Shown here: piece by piece, positions 1-7,437 of the stretch
Position numbering within the stretch: position 1 is the first letter of the stretch
Layout: every line of letters begins with the position of its first letter
Assembly (NCBI RefSeq): GCF_037479095.1
Contig: NZ_JBBGZW010000001.1
Span: 434,001-498,000, forward strand
Direction: 5' to 3'
DNA length: 64,000 bases
Source of the DNA: Pantoea nemavictus
GTDB lineage: Bacteria; Pseudomonadota; Gammaproteobacteria; Enterobacterales; Enterobacteriaceae
The notes under the pieces: generated by a model
Told to the model about the DNA's origin: nothing
What the model saw: the letters and a program-made list of their open reading frames with translations, nothing else
The model's database searches: none
Position numbers and translations under genes: made by a program

Positions 1-733
1 CGGCGAGGATGCCGACGCCGAGACCCAATTCAACGTAGGTTTTCACCACGTCAGAGTCCTGGGCGCTGAGCACGATATCCGGTCTGAGTCCTGCCGCCTG
101 GAAAGCACGATCGACGCGCGAACGGCCGGTAATGCCCTGACGATAGGTGATCAGCGGATAGCGGCTTAGACTGGCGAGCGTCACCGGCTGATGCTGCAGC
201 AACTCATGGTCGTGCGGCACCAATAGCGAGTGGTGCCAGCTGAACCACGGAAACGCTGCGAGACTGCTGTTATTCACCAACTGCTCGGAAGCGATACCGA
301 TATCGGCTTCACCGGCCAGCAGCATCGCTACGATCTCCTGCGGCGATCCCTGATTCAGCTCAAGACGTACGTTGGGATAGAGCTGGCGGAAGGCTTTGAT
401 CACCCGCGGCAGGCTGTAACGCGCCTGCGTATGCGTGGTGGCGATGGTCAATACGCCGCTGGTTTCATTGGTAAACACATCCGCTAAGCGACGAACTTTA
501 CCCGCTTCATCAAGGATGCGCTCAGCAATGGTCAACAGTGCTTTGCCCGGTTCCGTCATTCCCAATAGCCGCTTGCCACGACGAATAAAAATTTCCACGC
601 CCAGTTCATCTTCCAGATCGCGAATATGGCGGCTCACCCCGGATTGGGAGGTAAACAGCGTATTCGCCACTTCGGTCAGGTTGAACTCGCAACGGGCCGC
701 TTCACGTATAATTTTAAGTTGCTGGAAATTCAC
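1..733 (-). CDS. cbl: LysR-type regulator Cbl, 3' end outside window
   Basis: Transcription factor of the CysB/Cbl pair, which in E. coli activates sulfonate and taurine use (ssu, tau) under sulfate starvation. The 244 codons present contain the N-terminal winged helix-turn-helix (about residues 1-60, beginning MNFQQLKIIREAARCEFNLT) and most of the effector domain, which stops inside the DSDVVKTYVELGLGVGILA region when the window ends. The start is a GTG at 733-731 preceded by an AGGAG box. It agrees closely with E. coli Cbl as I remember it. Position beside nac and near a tRNA-Asn matches the E. coli arrangement. The C-terminal part is missing only because of the window edge. Confidence 0.93.
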   Translation of the reverse strand, partial: MNFQQLKIIREAARCEFNLTEVANTLFTSQSGVSRHIRDLEDELGVEIFIRRGKRLLGMTEPGKALLTIAERILDEAGKVRRLADVFTNETSGVLTIATTHTQARYSLPRVIKAFRQLYPNVRLELNQGSPQEIVAMLLAGEADIGIASEQLVNNSSLAAFPWFSWHHSLLVPHDHELLQHQPVTLASLSRYPLITYRQGITGRSRVDRAFQAAGLRPDIVLSAQDSDVVKTYVELGLGVGILA

Positions 734-1067
734 ACCCTTTTCTCCTGGTTCCTGCCCCTGTTTCATCCATGTTATGAAGTTGGTGTCATCGCAACAAATA
801 ATAAAAAACGGTGTGTTATGCGGAATAGTAATAAGGGAGGGTTTGAGAGACGCCCTCACCCCAGCCCTCTCCCGCAAGCGGGCGTGGGAGCCGACGGTGC
901 GGCTAATGGGTAAGGTGATTAATGCGAGTTAAAAAGGCTGGATCGGTTCCCTCTCCCATCTGCAAGATGGGGAACGGGTTAGTGAGGTGATCAATTTTGC
1001 TGTGGAAGGGCTGGATCGGTTCCCTCTCCCGCCTGCGGGAGAGGGTGAGGGGAAAAGTGCGACTAAC
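734..1067. repeat. cbl-nac intergenic spacer with REP-like palindromes
   Basis: No gene is visible here. The spacer holds three copies of a GC-rich palindromic element of the type CCCTCACCC...CCCTCTCCCGC/GCGGGAGAGGG: about 856-892 (imperfect), 948-973 (degenerate) and 1021-1050 (good hairpin). A 22-bp direct repeat beginning GGCTGGATCGG occurs at 936-957 and 1009-1030, 73 bp apart. The same element is amplified as a tandem array at 2363-2639. Confidence 0.75.
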
Positions 1068-1985
1068 TCAACCCACCAACATCAACTCACGATCTTCCAC
1101 CATCGGCTTATTCAACAGCGACAGCAGGATATTCTTCACTGCCTGCGCCGATGGCGACAGCGGCAAACGGGCAGAAATATTCAACGACAGCGGCAGATTC
1201 AACGACGGGCTGTTAATCCGCGCCATCCACGCATGCGTGGAACTCACTAACGCACGTGCGGCAGACTCTGGCAAGACCGTGACGCCCATGCCGCTGGCTA
1301 CGGCAGCGGTCAGCGTGGAGATCGATTCAATTTCGCCGATGATGCGCGCACTGAGGCGACGCAGCGAGAAGGCTTCATCAACACGTTTACGCACCGCGCT
1401 GTAGTCGCGTGGCAGGAACAGGCTCATCTGCGCCACTTCAGCCAGATCAACGCTGGCACCTGGACATGCCGTTGCGCCCACCAGATACAACTCTTCTTTC
1501 ATTAATGGAATGCTGTTGATGCCTGCGGTTGGCGCACGATCATACAGCACTGCCATATCCAACTGGCCGTTCATCACCTTTTCATTCAGCGACGAGCCGC
1601 TGTTTTCGTGTAGATACACCAGCACATCCGGGAACTGTTCACGTACCGTTTGCAGCAGCGGCATAGTGAGCGAGGATGCAGCGGTGCCCGGCGCTAAGCC
1701 GATAGACACCTGACCGTTCAACGCCTGCCCGGCATTGATCACCGCCGTTTGCGCCTGTTCACACTGACGCAGAATAGTGCGGGCGTGAGCATAGAGAATT
1801 TTACCGGCTTCGGTTGGCGTCACGCCGCGCTTGGTGCGGATCAGCAATTGCTGATCGAGTTCATTTTCCAGCGTAGCGACCTGCTGGCTAAGCGCAGGCT
1901 GCGCGATGTGCAGCACTTCTGCTGCCTGAGTCAGGCTGCCGATATCGACGATTTTTACAAAGTACTTGAGTCGTCTTAAATTCAT
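1068..1985 (-). CDS. nac: Nitrogen assimilation LysR-type regulator Nac
   Basis: Nac is the LysR activator/repressor that links NtrC/sigma-54 control to sigma-70 genes during nitrogen limitation. The 305-residue product is full length for the family. The N-terminal HTH (about residues 1-60, MNLRRLKYFVKIVDIGSLTQ) and the segment SIGLAPGTAASSLTMPLLQ match Nac as I recall it almost residue for residue; the periplasmic-binding-like effector domain fills residues 90-300. A sigma-54 type promoter lies 68-84 bp upstream of the start, as expected for nac. In E. coli cbl lies downstream of nac and can be co-transcribed; here the two are separated by 334 bp of palindromic repeats. Confidence 0.93.
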   Translation of the reverse strand: MNLRRLKYFVKIVDIGSLTQAAEVLHIAQPALSQQVATLENELDQQLLIRTKRGVTPTEAGKILYAHARTILRQCEQAQTAVINAGQALNGQVSIGLAPGTAASSLTMPLLQTVREQFPDVLVYLHENSGSSLNEKVMNGQLDMAVLYDRAPTAGINSIPLMKEELYLVGATACPGASVDLAEVAQMSLFLPRDYSAVRKRVDEAFSLRRLSARIIGEIESISTLTAAVASGMGVTVLPESAARALVSSTHAWMARINSPSLNLPLSLNISARLPLSPSAQAVKNILLSLLNKPMVEDRELMLVG

Positions 1986-2052
1986 GTTGCCTCCGTCAAT
2001 CCCCGAATACCCAGGTTGGGTGTTTCAGCCTGCTGGCTTATGTTCATGAAGT

Positions 2053-2069
2053 TGCAATATGCAGGCCAG
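2053..2069 (-). promoter_or_regulatory. Sigma-54 (-24/-12) promoter of nac
   Basis: Read on the minus strand the sequence is CTGGCCTGCATATTGCA, with the invariant GG (2066-2067) and GC (2054-2055) at the spacing of the RpoN consensus TGGCACG-N4-TTGC. It points at nac. Farther upstream (about 2198-2215) TGCACC-N4-TGGGGCA resembles half of an NtrC enhancer site; this second call is weak. Confidence 0.75.
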
Positions 2070-2362
2070 GTTTGTTAGGGACGCAGAAAAGTATTAGCGG
2101 ATTTTTCCTAAAGGCACGGAAAATAAGCATTTGTGGTTACCTCGAAGGAGTTAATAAGCGCGAGCGATGACGCAAAAGGATTAGGATTCCAGCGCATTGC
2201 ACCGCGATGGGGCAGGAAATGCGAGGCAGGCGTGCAAAAAAGTGATGGCTCAATGAGAGGATATGGTGCAGAAGTAGCCGGAAACGGGCAGAAATGGCGA
2301 TAACGAAAGAGATCGAGCAGGAAAGAAGGTAATTAACCAGCTGGAAAACTTATGTGGGCCGG
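2070..2362. other. Gap upstream of nac, no gene seen
   Basis: Apart from the weak NtrC-like half site near 2198-2215 I see no open frame with a ribosome-binding site and no hairpin in this stretch. Confidence 0.5.
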
Positions 2363-2639
2363 TGCGCGCTGTCCCTCACCCTAACCCTCTCCCGCACGCG
2401 GGAGAGGGAACTGACCGAACGGGAATATTGCGTTATGCGCGCGCTGTCCCTCACCCTAACCCTCTCCCGCACGCGGGAGAGGGAACCGACCGAACGGGAA
2501 TATTGCGTTATGTGCGCGCTGTCCCTCACTCTAGCCCTCTCCCGCTCGCGGGAGAGGGAACCGACCGAACGGGAATATTGCGTTATGTGCGCGCTGTCCC
2601 TCACCCTAGCCCTCTCCCGCACGCGGGAGAGGGAACCGA
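2363..2639. repeat. Tandem array of 75-bp units, each with a REP-like hairpin
   Basis: GCGCTGTCCC recurs at 2366, 2441, 2516 and 2591, an exact 75-bp period giving three full units and one 49-bp partial unit. Each unit contains inverted arms CCCTCTCCCGC / GCGGGAGAGGG and a spacer with ACCGACCGAACGGGAATATTG. Units differ at only a few positions (for example CTAACC/CTAGCC, GCACGC/GCTCGC). Because 75 is a multiple of three, all frames stay open across the array and create false ORFs on both strands. Confidence 0.95.
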
Positions 2640-2651
2640 TTGTGCACATTC

Positions 2652-2786
2652 TTGATACGCAAAATAATTCGCGCTGTAGCAAGGCGGCCAGAAAATTCAG
2701 CCCCGGGAGCATAGTTCACTATGTGACCGGGGTGAATTTTCGCAGCCAACGCCGCTACAGCGCGAAGTATGCAGCGTATCAGCGTT
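2652..2786. repeat. Long imperfect palindrome, ERIC-like element
   Basis: Left arm features (TGATACGC, TTCGCGCTGTAGC, AAGGCGGC, AAAATTCA, CCCCGG) are answered in reverse order by complements on the right (CCGGGG, TGAATTTT, GCCGCTACAGCGCGAA, GCGTATCA). The architecture, about 130 bp folding on itself, is that of ERIC-type elements, though the core differs from the standard ERIC sequence. The right arm runs into the stop codon of the neighbouring permease gene. Confidence 0.7.
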
Positions 2787-3810
2787 TTTTGCGGTTGCGG
2801 TGCATATCAATGGACACTGCGGCGACGATGATGATGCCTTTAATAATGTCCTGCACATAAGCATCCACCCCAACAAAGGTGAAGCCGCTCTTAATCAGGC
2901 CGAGAATCACCGCACCAATCAGCGTACCGGTGATGCGTCCGACGCCGCCCATCAGGCTGCTGCCGCCGATAACCGCTGCGGCGATGGCGTCTAGCTCGTA
3001 GGCCATTCCCATACTTGACTGGCCGCTACTGACACGTGCCGCCAGCACGACACCGGCCAGGCCTGAGAGTGCACCCGCAATGGTGTAGACGATGATCAGG
3101 TACTTATTAACATTGATACCCGAGACTTTGGCGGAGGTCATGTTGCCGCCAATCGCGTAGACATATTTGCCGTAGCGGGTGTGTTTCAGCGCAATGTGGA
3201 ACAGGAACGCGACGACCAGGAAGATAATCACCGGCATGCCGCCCTGGCCGATGGAGGTGAAGCCATCTGACAGGAAACTAATTGGGTTACCCTGCGTGTA
3301 GTACTGCGCGAGACCGCGCGCCGACACCATCATACCGAGCGTGGCGATAAACGGTGGAATACCGGTTTTGGTAATCAGCACGCCGTTCATCACGCCACAC
3401 AACAGCCCCACGCCAATCCCGGCGACAATCGGGATCACTGCCGGCAGGTTAACCAGCGATGGATACATCGGCGACAAGCTGTCAGAGGTTTGTGCCAGAC
3501 TGGCTGCGACCACGGCCGTTAAGGCAATAACCGAACCAGACGACAGGTCGATACCGGTGGTGATAATGACTTGCGTCACGCCGACCGCAATAATACCGAT
3601 AATCGCCACCTGCAGAATAATCAGCACCAGGCGGTTAGTGTTCATCAGGAAAGATTGGTCACGCACGTACCAACCGGCAATTTCAAAGATCAGGGCAATG
3701 CCCAACATGACAACAAAAATCCCGGTATCTTTTGGCAACTTATGACGCAGGTTGCCAAAAAAAGAACTCTGTTCTGCGGCCTGCGGGGCCGTAATTTTTA
3801 CGTTACTCAT
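2779..3810 (-). CDS. Sugar/polyol ABC transporter permease (RbsC/MglC family)
   Basis: Membrane subunit of a ribose/galactose-type importer. It has about eight to ten hydrophobic segments and the family motifs GIDLSSGSVIALTA (around residues 90-105) and GISGLAGV-like GALSGLAGVVLAAR with AAAVIGGSSLMGGVG near residue 290. The ATG at 3810 (MSNVKITAPQ) is taken; a GTG at 3828 in the same frame would overlap the ATPase stop by 3 bp and is also possible. It is the last gene of the binding protein-ATPase-permease operon. The substrate cannot be told from sequence; ribose, galactose, xylose or inositol type sugars are candidates. Confidence 0.88.
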   Translation of the reverse strand: MSNVKITAPQAAEQSSFFGNLRHKLPKDTGIFVVMLGIALIFEIAGWYVRDQSFLMNTNRLVLIILQVAIIGIIAVGVTQVIITTGIDLSSGSVIALTAVVAASLAQTSDSLSPMYPSLVNLPAVIPIVAGIGVGLLCGVMNGVLITKTGIPPFIATLGMMVSARGLAQYYTQGNPISFLSDGFTSIGQGGMPVIIFLVVAFLFHIALKHTRYGKYVYAIGGNMTSAKVSGINVNKYLIIVYTIAGALSGLAGVVLAARVSSGQSSMGMAYELDAIAAAVIGGSSLMGGVGRITGTLIGAVILGLIKSGFTFVGVDAYVQDIIKGIIIVAAVSIDMHRNRKKR

Positions 3811-3824
3811 AGGTGTCTCACGCC

Positions 3825-5309
3825 TCACTCGGATGCCAACGACAAAATGGATTCCTGATTGGCCTCTTCTTTATCGAGGATGCCGGTTATACGTCCGCCG
3901 TGCATAACCATCACGCGGTCGCTCATGCCGAGAATTTCTGGCAGTTCGGACGACACCATGATGATGGCCACGCCGCGGTTTGCCAGTTCACTGATTAAGC
4001 GATAAATCTCTGCTTTTGCACCAACGTCAATACCGCGCGTTGGCTCGTCGAGAATCAGGATCTTCGGTTGCGCCAGCAGCCAGCGGGCAATCAGCACCTT
4101 CTGCTGGTTACCGCCGCTGAGGTTATTGATGATCTGATCCATGGTCGGGGTTTTGATATTCAGCTTGCGAATCTGATCCATGCAGTCCTGCGCCATTTTG
4201 ATGTGGCTGACAAAACCGCTTTTATGGGTGTAATCAGGCATGTTGACGATGCTCATGTTCTCCATCACCGACAACACCAGGAACAGCCCCGACTTTTTAC
4301 GATCTTCCGTCAGGAACGCCATGCCCTTCTCAATCGCCGTGGACGGCGAATCGATCTTAACCGGCACACCATCAATCAGAATTTCACCGCTATCGAAACT
4401 CTCCATGCCGAACAGGCTTTCCATCACTTCGCTGCGTCCGGCGCCAACCAGTCCGGCCACGCCGAGGATTTCGCCTTTGCGCACCGTAAAGTTGATGTCG
4501 GTGAAGCGATCTTTGCAGGTCAGGTTGCGCACCGTCAGCACATCTTCGCCAATTTCACCGTTGAACTTCGGGAACAGCTGGGTCAGTTCGCGTCCTACCA
4601 TCTGAGTAATCAGCGATTGGCGGGTATACTCGCTGGTGTTATTGCTGCCGACCCACGCACCGTCGCGGAAGATACTGATCTCATCGGTAATAGCGAAAAT
4701 CTCGTCCATCTTATGGCTGATATAGATGATGGCTTTGCCCTGCTCACGCAGGTCGCGGATGATGGTGAACAGATGCGCCACTTCGGTTTCCGTCAGGGCC
4801 GACGTCGGTTCATCCATAATCACGATGTCCGAATTCCACGACACCGCTTTCGCAATTTCCACCATCTGCTGTGAAGCGATACTCAGCTCGCCGACCATAC
4901 GATCGGCTTTCAGACGGATATTAAGTCTATTGAGTAACTCCTGCGTCTGCTTATTCAGCTTGCCGTGATCAACAAAGCCGTACTTCATCGGTTCGCGACC
5001 GAGCCAAATGTTTTCAGCCACGGTCATGTGAGGCACCAGATTGAGCTCCTGGTGAATCATGGAGATGCCGGAACGTAACGCATCCATGGTGTCCTGAAAC
5101 TGCACTGGCTCCCCTTTAATGCGAATGGTGCCCTTATCGGGACGATACATCCCGATAAGGCATTTCATTAAAGTGGATTTGCCCGCGCCATTTTCACCCA
5201 TCAGGGCATGTACCGACCCCGGTTTAATACGCAGTGAGACATTGTCGAGTGCCTTCACTCCGGGGAAGAACTTGCTGATGCCTTCGGCTTCAAGCGCAAA
5301 AGCGGTCAT
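3825..5309 (-). CDS. Sugar/polyol ABC transporter ATP-binding protein (MglA/RbsA family)
   Basis: A double ABC ATPase of 494 residues, the usual length for MglA/RbsA. The N-terminal domain has a full Walker A (GENGAGKST, residues 38-46), a degenerate signature (LSIASQQMVEIAKA) and Walker B VIMDEPTSALT. The C-terminal domain has the degenerate P-loop VGAGRSEVME, signature LSGGNQQKV and Walker B LILDEPTRGIDVGAK typical of carbohydrate CUT2 transporters. A strong GGAGGTGAT ribosome-binding site precedes the ATG at 5309. It lies 33 bp downstream of the binding-protein gene and is followed directly by the permease. Confidence 0.92.
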   Translation of the reverse strand: MTAFALEAEGISKFFPGVKALDNVSLRIKPGSVHALMGENGAGKSTLMKCLIGMYRPDKGTIRIKGEPVQFQDTMDALRSGISMIHQELNLVPHMTVAENIWLGREPMKYGFVDHGKLNKQTQELLNRLNIRLKADRMVGELSIASQQMVEIAKAVSWNSDIVIMDEPTSALTETEVAHLFTIIRDLREQGKAIIYISHKMDEIFAITDEISIFRDGAWVGSNNTSEYTRQSLITQMVGRELTQLFPKFNGEIGEDVLTVRNLTCKDRFTDINFTVRKGEILGVAGLVGAGRSEVMESLFGMESFDSGEILIDGVPVKIDSPSTAIEKGMAFLTEDRKKSGLFLVLSVMENMSIVNMPDYTHKSGFVSHIKMAQDCMDQIRKLNIKTPTMDQIINNLSGGNQQKVLIARWLLAQPKILILDEPTRGIDVGAKAEIYRLISELANRGVAIIMVSSELPEILGMSDRVMVMHGGRITGILDKEEANQESILSLASE

Positions 5310-5342
5310 ACATCACCTCCGTACGGCTAAGTCGGGAACGGG

Positions 5343-6266
5343 TTATTTCTGATTCTGGCTGGCGAATTTTTCGTAGTTTTCTTTGGTGATCAGCTGGAAC
5401 GGGATATCGACCACTTTTTGCACTTTCTCGCCGTTAATCAGTTTGACCGCAGTTTGCACCGCACCTTCGCCCTGGCCCTTAGCGTCCTGGAACACGCTAG
5501 CGACCATTTTGTCGTTCTTGATCATTTGCAGCGCATCGGGCGTGCCATCGACACCCGCAACCAGGATGTGATTCGGGTTTTTACCCAGCGCCTGCAGCGC
5601 ACCAATCGCCATTTCATCGTTGTTAGAAGCAATGGCCTGGATGTCGTCACCGGCGGTCAGCCAGTTACTCACCACGTCAACCGCATCGTTACGGGTGAAT
5701 TTCGCGGTCTGTTTCTGCACCACTTTGATGTCCGGATATTTCGCCACTACCGCTTCAACACCTTTGGTGCGTTCGCGGGTGGATTCATTGGCCAAATCGC
5801 CCAACAGAATCGCCACGTTGCCTTTGCCGTTCATCTTCTTGGCTAACGCTTCCATCTGCAGACGGCCTGCCAGTTCAGAATCTGAACCGACAAACGCCAT
5901 TTTATCTTTCAGCTCACCCGCCGGTTTACGGTTCACAAATACCAGCGGCACGCCGGCTTTCGCTGCCGCGTCCACCAGTGGTTTCACCGCGTTGGTATCG
6001 ACCGGGTTAACGATGATGGCGTCAACGCCCTGACCGATGAAGTTCTGCACCTGCTGCAGCTGTTGTGAAACGTCACCCTTTGCATCTTCGACCTGACCTT
6101 TAATGCCATCTTTGGTCATCTCTTTTTGCATTGCGGTGCGCAGAATGGTGAGGAAGTTGTCATCAAATAGCGCCATAGAAACGCCCACCTGAAGGTCTTT
6201 TGCCATCACTGCGGCAGGTAACATGCAAGCTAACAGGGAAGTCACTAACGCTTTTTTGAATTTCAT
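5343..6266 (-). CDS. Periplasmic sugar/polyol-binding protein (RbsB-like)
   Basis: Binding component of the importer. Residues 1-22 (MKFKKALVTSLLACMLPAAV, ending MA) form a signal peptide with cleavage before KDLQVG. The mature part is a two-lobed type I periplasmic-binding fold: VGVSMALFDDNF at the start, GVDAIIVNPVDTNAV, VPLVFVNRKPAG, and VAGVDGTPDALQMIKN near the C-terminus, all RbsB-type landmarks. First gene of a three-gene operon transcribed leftward. The sugar is not identifiable; no catabolic enzyme or dedicated regulator is adjacent. Confidence 0.9.
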   Translation of the reverse strand: MKFKKALVTSLLACMLPAAVMAKDLQVGVSMALFDDNFLTILRTAMQKEMTKDGIKGQVEDAKGDVSQQLQQVQNFIGQGVDAIIVNPVDTNAVKPLVDAAAKAGVPLVFVNRKPAGELKDKMAFVGSDSELAGRLQMEALAKKMNGKGNVAILLGDLANESTRERTKGVEAVVAKYPDIKVVQKQTAKFTRNDAVDVVSNWLTAGDDIQAIASNNDEMAIGALQALGKNPNHILVAGVDGTPDALQMIKNDKMVASVFQDAKGQGEGAVQTAVKLINGEKVQKVVDIPFQLITKENYEKFASQNQK

Positions 6267-6587
6267 AGGTAACCCTTCTTTTACGTTAACAAGCTCAGGT
6301 TGGCTGATACCACGAATGAAAAATATCTTTTACATTCACTCAACATCGCTGGCGTTTTTTTTGTGGTTGTAGAGGTAAGGCTTCTGGTCTAACGCTATCG
6401 GTTTGCTATCGTCGTTTCTTACAACTTAATCTTTATCAGTTACTTATTTTCGAAATCCTGTTTCAGTTACCGCAAGTGGTTTCGCAGGTGATGATAAGCA
6501 GTTCATTTATTTCATCTAACTGACATTTGAAACTTTCATCATAAAAGCACTGAAATGATTGTTTTAAAATCGGCAAATAACAAAACT
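6267..6587. other. AT-rich region upstream of the sugar importer
   Basis: No open frame with a ribosome-binding site is seen. The stretch presumably carries the leftward promoter of the importer operon, but I could not find a convincing -35/-10 pair or CRP site. Confidence 0.4.
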
Positions 6588-6616
6588 TTGACACGCATCT
6601 AACATCTCACCAGAAT
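6588..6616 (+). promoter_or_regulatory. Sigma-70 type promoter of a candidate small RNA
   Basis: TTGACA at 6588-6593, a 17-bp spacer, then CAGAAT at 6611-6616. It points toward the hairpin and T-run at 6670-6692 with no open frame between them. Confidence 0.45.
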
Positions 6617-6622
6617 TGCGTT

Positions 6623-6694
6623 TAAAGTGAGATCTTGCTGGCAGTTTAGAATCTGATCATTCAAGCCAGAAAAGCAGCATTCCGCTGCTTTTAC
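6623..6694 (+). ncRNA. Candidate small RNA, about 70 nt
   Basis: Inferred only from a promoter (6588-6616) followed about 50-80 nt later by a rho-independent-like hairpin: arms AAAAGCAGC (6670-6678) and GCTGCTTTT (6684-6692). No protein could be encoded. An inverted repeat ATCTCAC/GTGAGAT (6604-6610, 6627-6633) straddles the predicted start. I do not recognise it as a known sRNA. It could instead be a remnant terminator. Confidence 0.3.
6670..6692 (+). terminator. Hairpin with terminal T-run
   Basis: Perfect 9-bp stem AAAAGCAGC/GCTGCTTTT with a 5-nt loop; the last four bases of the stem are T. It would work as a rho-independent terminator for rightward transcription, and because the left arm starts with A residues it could also act leftward. 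Confidence 0.55.
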
Positions 6695-6726
6695 GCGCAC
6701 TTAAACCAAAAGTGTGCAGTCGGGCT

Positions 6727-6755
6727 TTGACAATAGGGATCGGCATCGATAATAT
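6727..6755 (+). promoter_or_regulatory. Promoter of tRNA-Asn
   Basis: TTGACA (6727-6732) and TAATAT (6750-6755) with a 17-bp spacer, 18 bp ahead of the tRNA 5' end. Confidence 0.75.
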
Positions 6756-6773
6756 GCGCCTCGTTCACACGAT

Positions 6774-6849
6774 TCCTCTGTAGTTCAGTCGGTAGAACGG
6801 CGGACTGTTAATCCGTATGTCACTGGTTCGAGTCCAGTCAGAGGAGCCA
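6774..6849 (+). tRNA. tRNA-Asn (anticodon GTT)
   Basis: A 76-nt tRNA including the encoded CCA. The acceptor stem pairs TCCTCTG with CAGAGGA, the anticodon loop reads CTGTTAA (anticodon GTT), and the T-loop GGTTCGAGTCC is present. Asn tRNA genes are common integration sites for islands; here a HipBST operon follows directly, but no integrase and no second copy of the tRNA 3' end was seen. cbl and nac lie near asn tRNA genes in E. coli too. Confidence 0.97.
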
Positions 6850-6858
6850 AATTTAGAG

Positions 6859-6890
6859 AAGCCCGCTTAGGAAACTAAGCGGGCTTTTTG
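6859..6890 (+). terminator. Rho-independent terminator of tRNA-Asn
   Basis: Stem AAGCCCGCTTAG / CTAAGCGGGCTT with a GAAA-like loop, followed by a run of T. Confidence 0.9.
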
Positions 6891-6940
6891 TTTTCCTGCA
6901 TCCTTACACGTGTTTTACGGTTAATGCTCCGCACCCTCGA

Positions 6941-6958
6941 AGTATCATAAATGATACT
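6941..6958. promoter_or_regulatory. HipB operator candidate O1
   Basis: AGTATCATAAATGATACT, with outer bases extending it to a perfect 9-bp inverted repeat (6940-6959). It matches the pattern AGnnTCA-N4-TGAnnCT shared with the palindromes at 7012 and 7083; successive sites are exactly 71 bp apart. Confidence 0.6.
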
Positions 6959-7011
6959 TTTCATAAAAATTTTTCATTTTCTTGCCTCCACACGACGAAA
7001 AATCACCTAAT

Positions 7012-7029
7012 AGGTTCAAAAATGAACCT
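7012..7029. promoter_or_regulatory. HipB operator candidate O2
   Basis: AGGTTCAAAAATGAACCT, a perfect 7-bp inverted repeat. It covers the putative -35 of the hip promoter (TTCAAA 7015-7020, 17 bp, TATAGT 7038-7043), so binding would block transcription. Confidence 0.65.
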
Positions 7030-7043
7030 TTACTCACTATAGT
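7015..7043 (+). promoter_or_regulatory. Putative hipBST promoter
   Basis: TTCAAA (7015-7020), a 17-bp spacer and TATAGT (7038-7043). The -35 is poor and lies inside operator candidate O2. Confidence 0.4.
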
Positions 7044-7082
7044 CGAGTCATATCGCTCTTTGTCAGCGTTAAAATGCGCGGA

Positions 7083-7100
7083 AGTGTCAAAAATGAAACT
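7083..7100. promoter_or_regulatory. HipB operator candidate O3, over the hipB start codon
   Basis: AGTGTCAAAAATGAAACT, an imperfect version of the same palindrome; it includes the hipB ATG (7093-7095). Exactly 71 bp from O2. Confidence 0.45.
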
Positions 7101-7437
7101 TGATGAAATCAAATCGCTACTTGAGAAACTCTCTGCATCAGATAAACAGAGAGTAATAGAAGAGTGGATGTTGAAAACTGATTCGTTAGTCGTCGCTGAA
7201 AATTTCCGTAACTCTAACGACATGCCGATTCTCAATGCCCTCGAGTTCCCATTATTGCCGACACTCCTGACAGGAGAGCTTAAGCGTCAAAACATCACTT
7301 ATGAAGAAATGGCTATACAAATTGGCGTTTCCATCTCTACGTTTAAGCGGATGATTGCTAAGCCAGCATCAGCTAAGGCTGCCAATCTTCATGCGCTGCT
7401 CAAAGAGCTAGGAATAAAAGTATGGCTCGAAAAATAG
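7093..7437 (+). CDS. hipB: HipB-type antitoxin/repressor
   Basis: DNA-binding component of a HipBST operon. The 114-residue product has a helical N-terminal part (MKLDEIKSLLEKLSASDKQR) and a C-terminal helix-turn-helix (about residues 58-105, including YEEMAIQIGVSISTFKRMI). The start at 7093 is preferred over a frame-open ATG at 6982, because 6982 lies upstream of the putative promoter; GGAAG lies a few bases before 7093. It overlaps hipS by 16 bp. Likely autoregulated through the palindromes at 6941, 7012 and 7083. The operon is visibly AT-richer than its neighbours, which suggests acquisition. Confidence 0.8.
   Translation: MKLDEIKSLLEKLSASDKQRVIEEWMLKTDSLVVAENFRNSNDMPILNALEFPLLPTLLTGELKRQNITYEEMAIQIGVSISTFKRMIAKPASAKAANLHALLKELGIKVWLEK

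Noticed and set aside
2363..2639. Possible CRISPR array
   Set aside because: Repeats are head-to-tail with no variable spacers, each contains a hairpin, and there are no cas genes.
2350..2860. Open frames on both strands across 2350-2860 with repetitive products
   Set aside because: They arise because the 75-bp repeat is a multiple of three; no ribosome-binding site and no non-repeat protein content.
4068..4874. 268-codon open frame antisense to the sugar ATPase
   Set aside because: Shadow of a clearly recognised ABC ATPase on the other strand.
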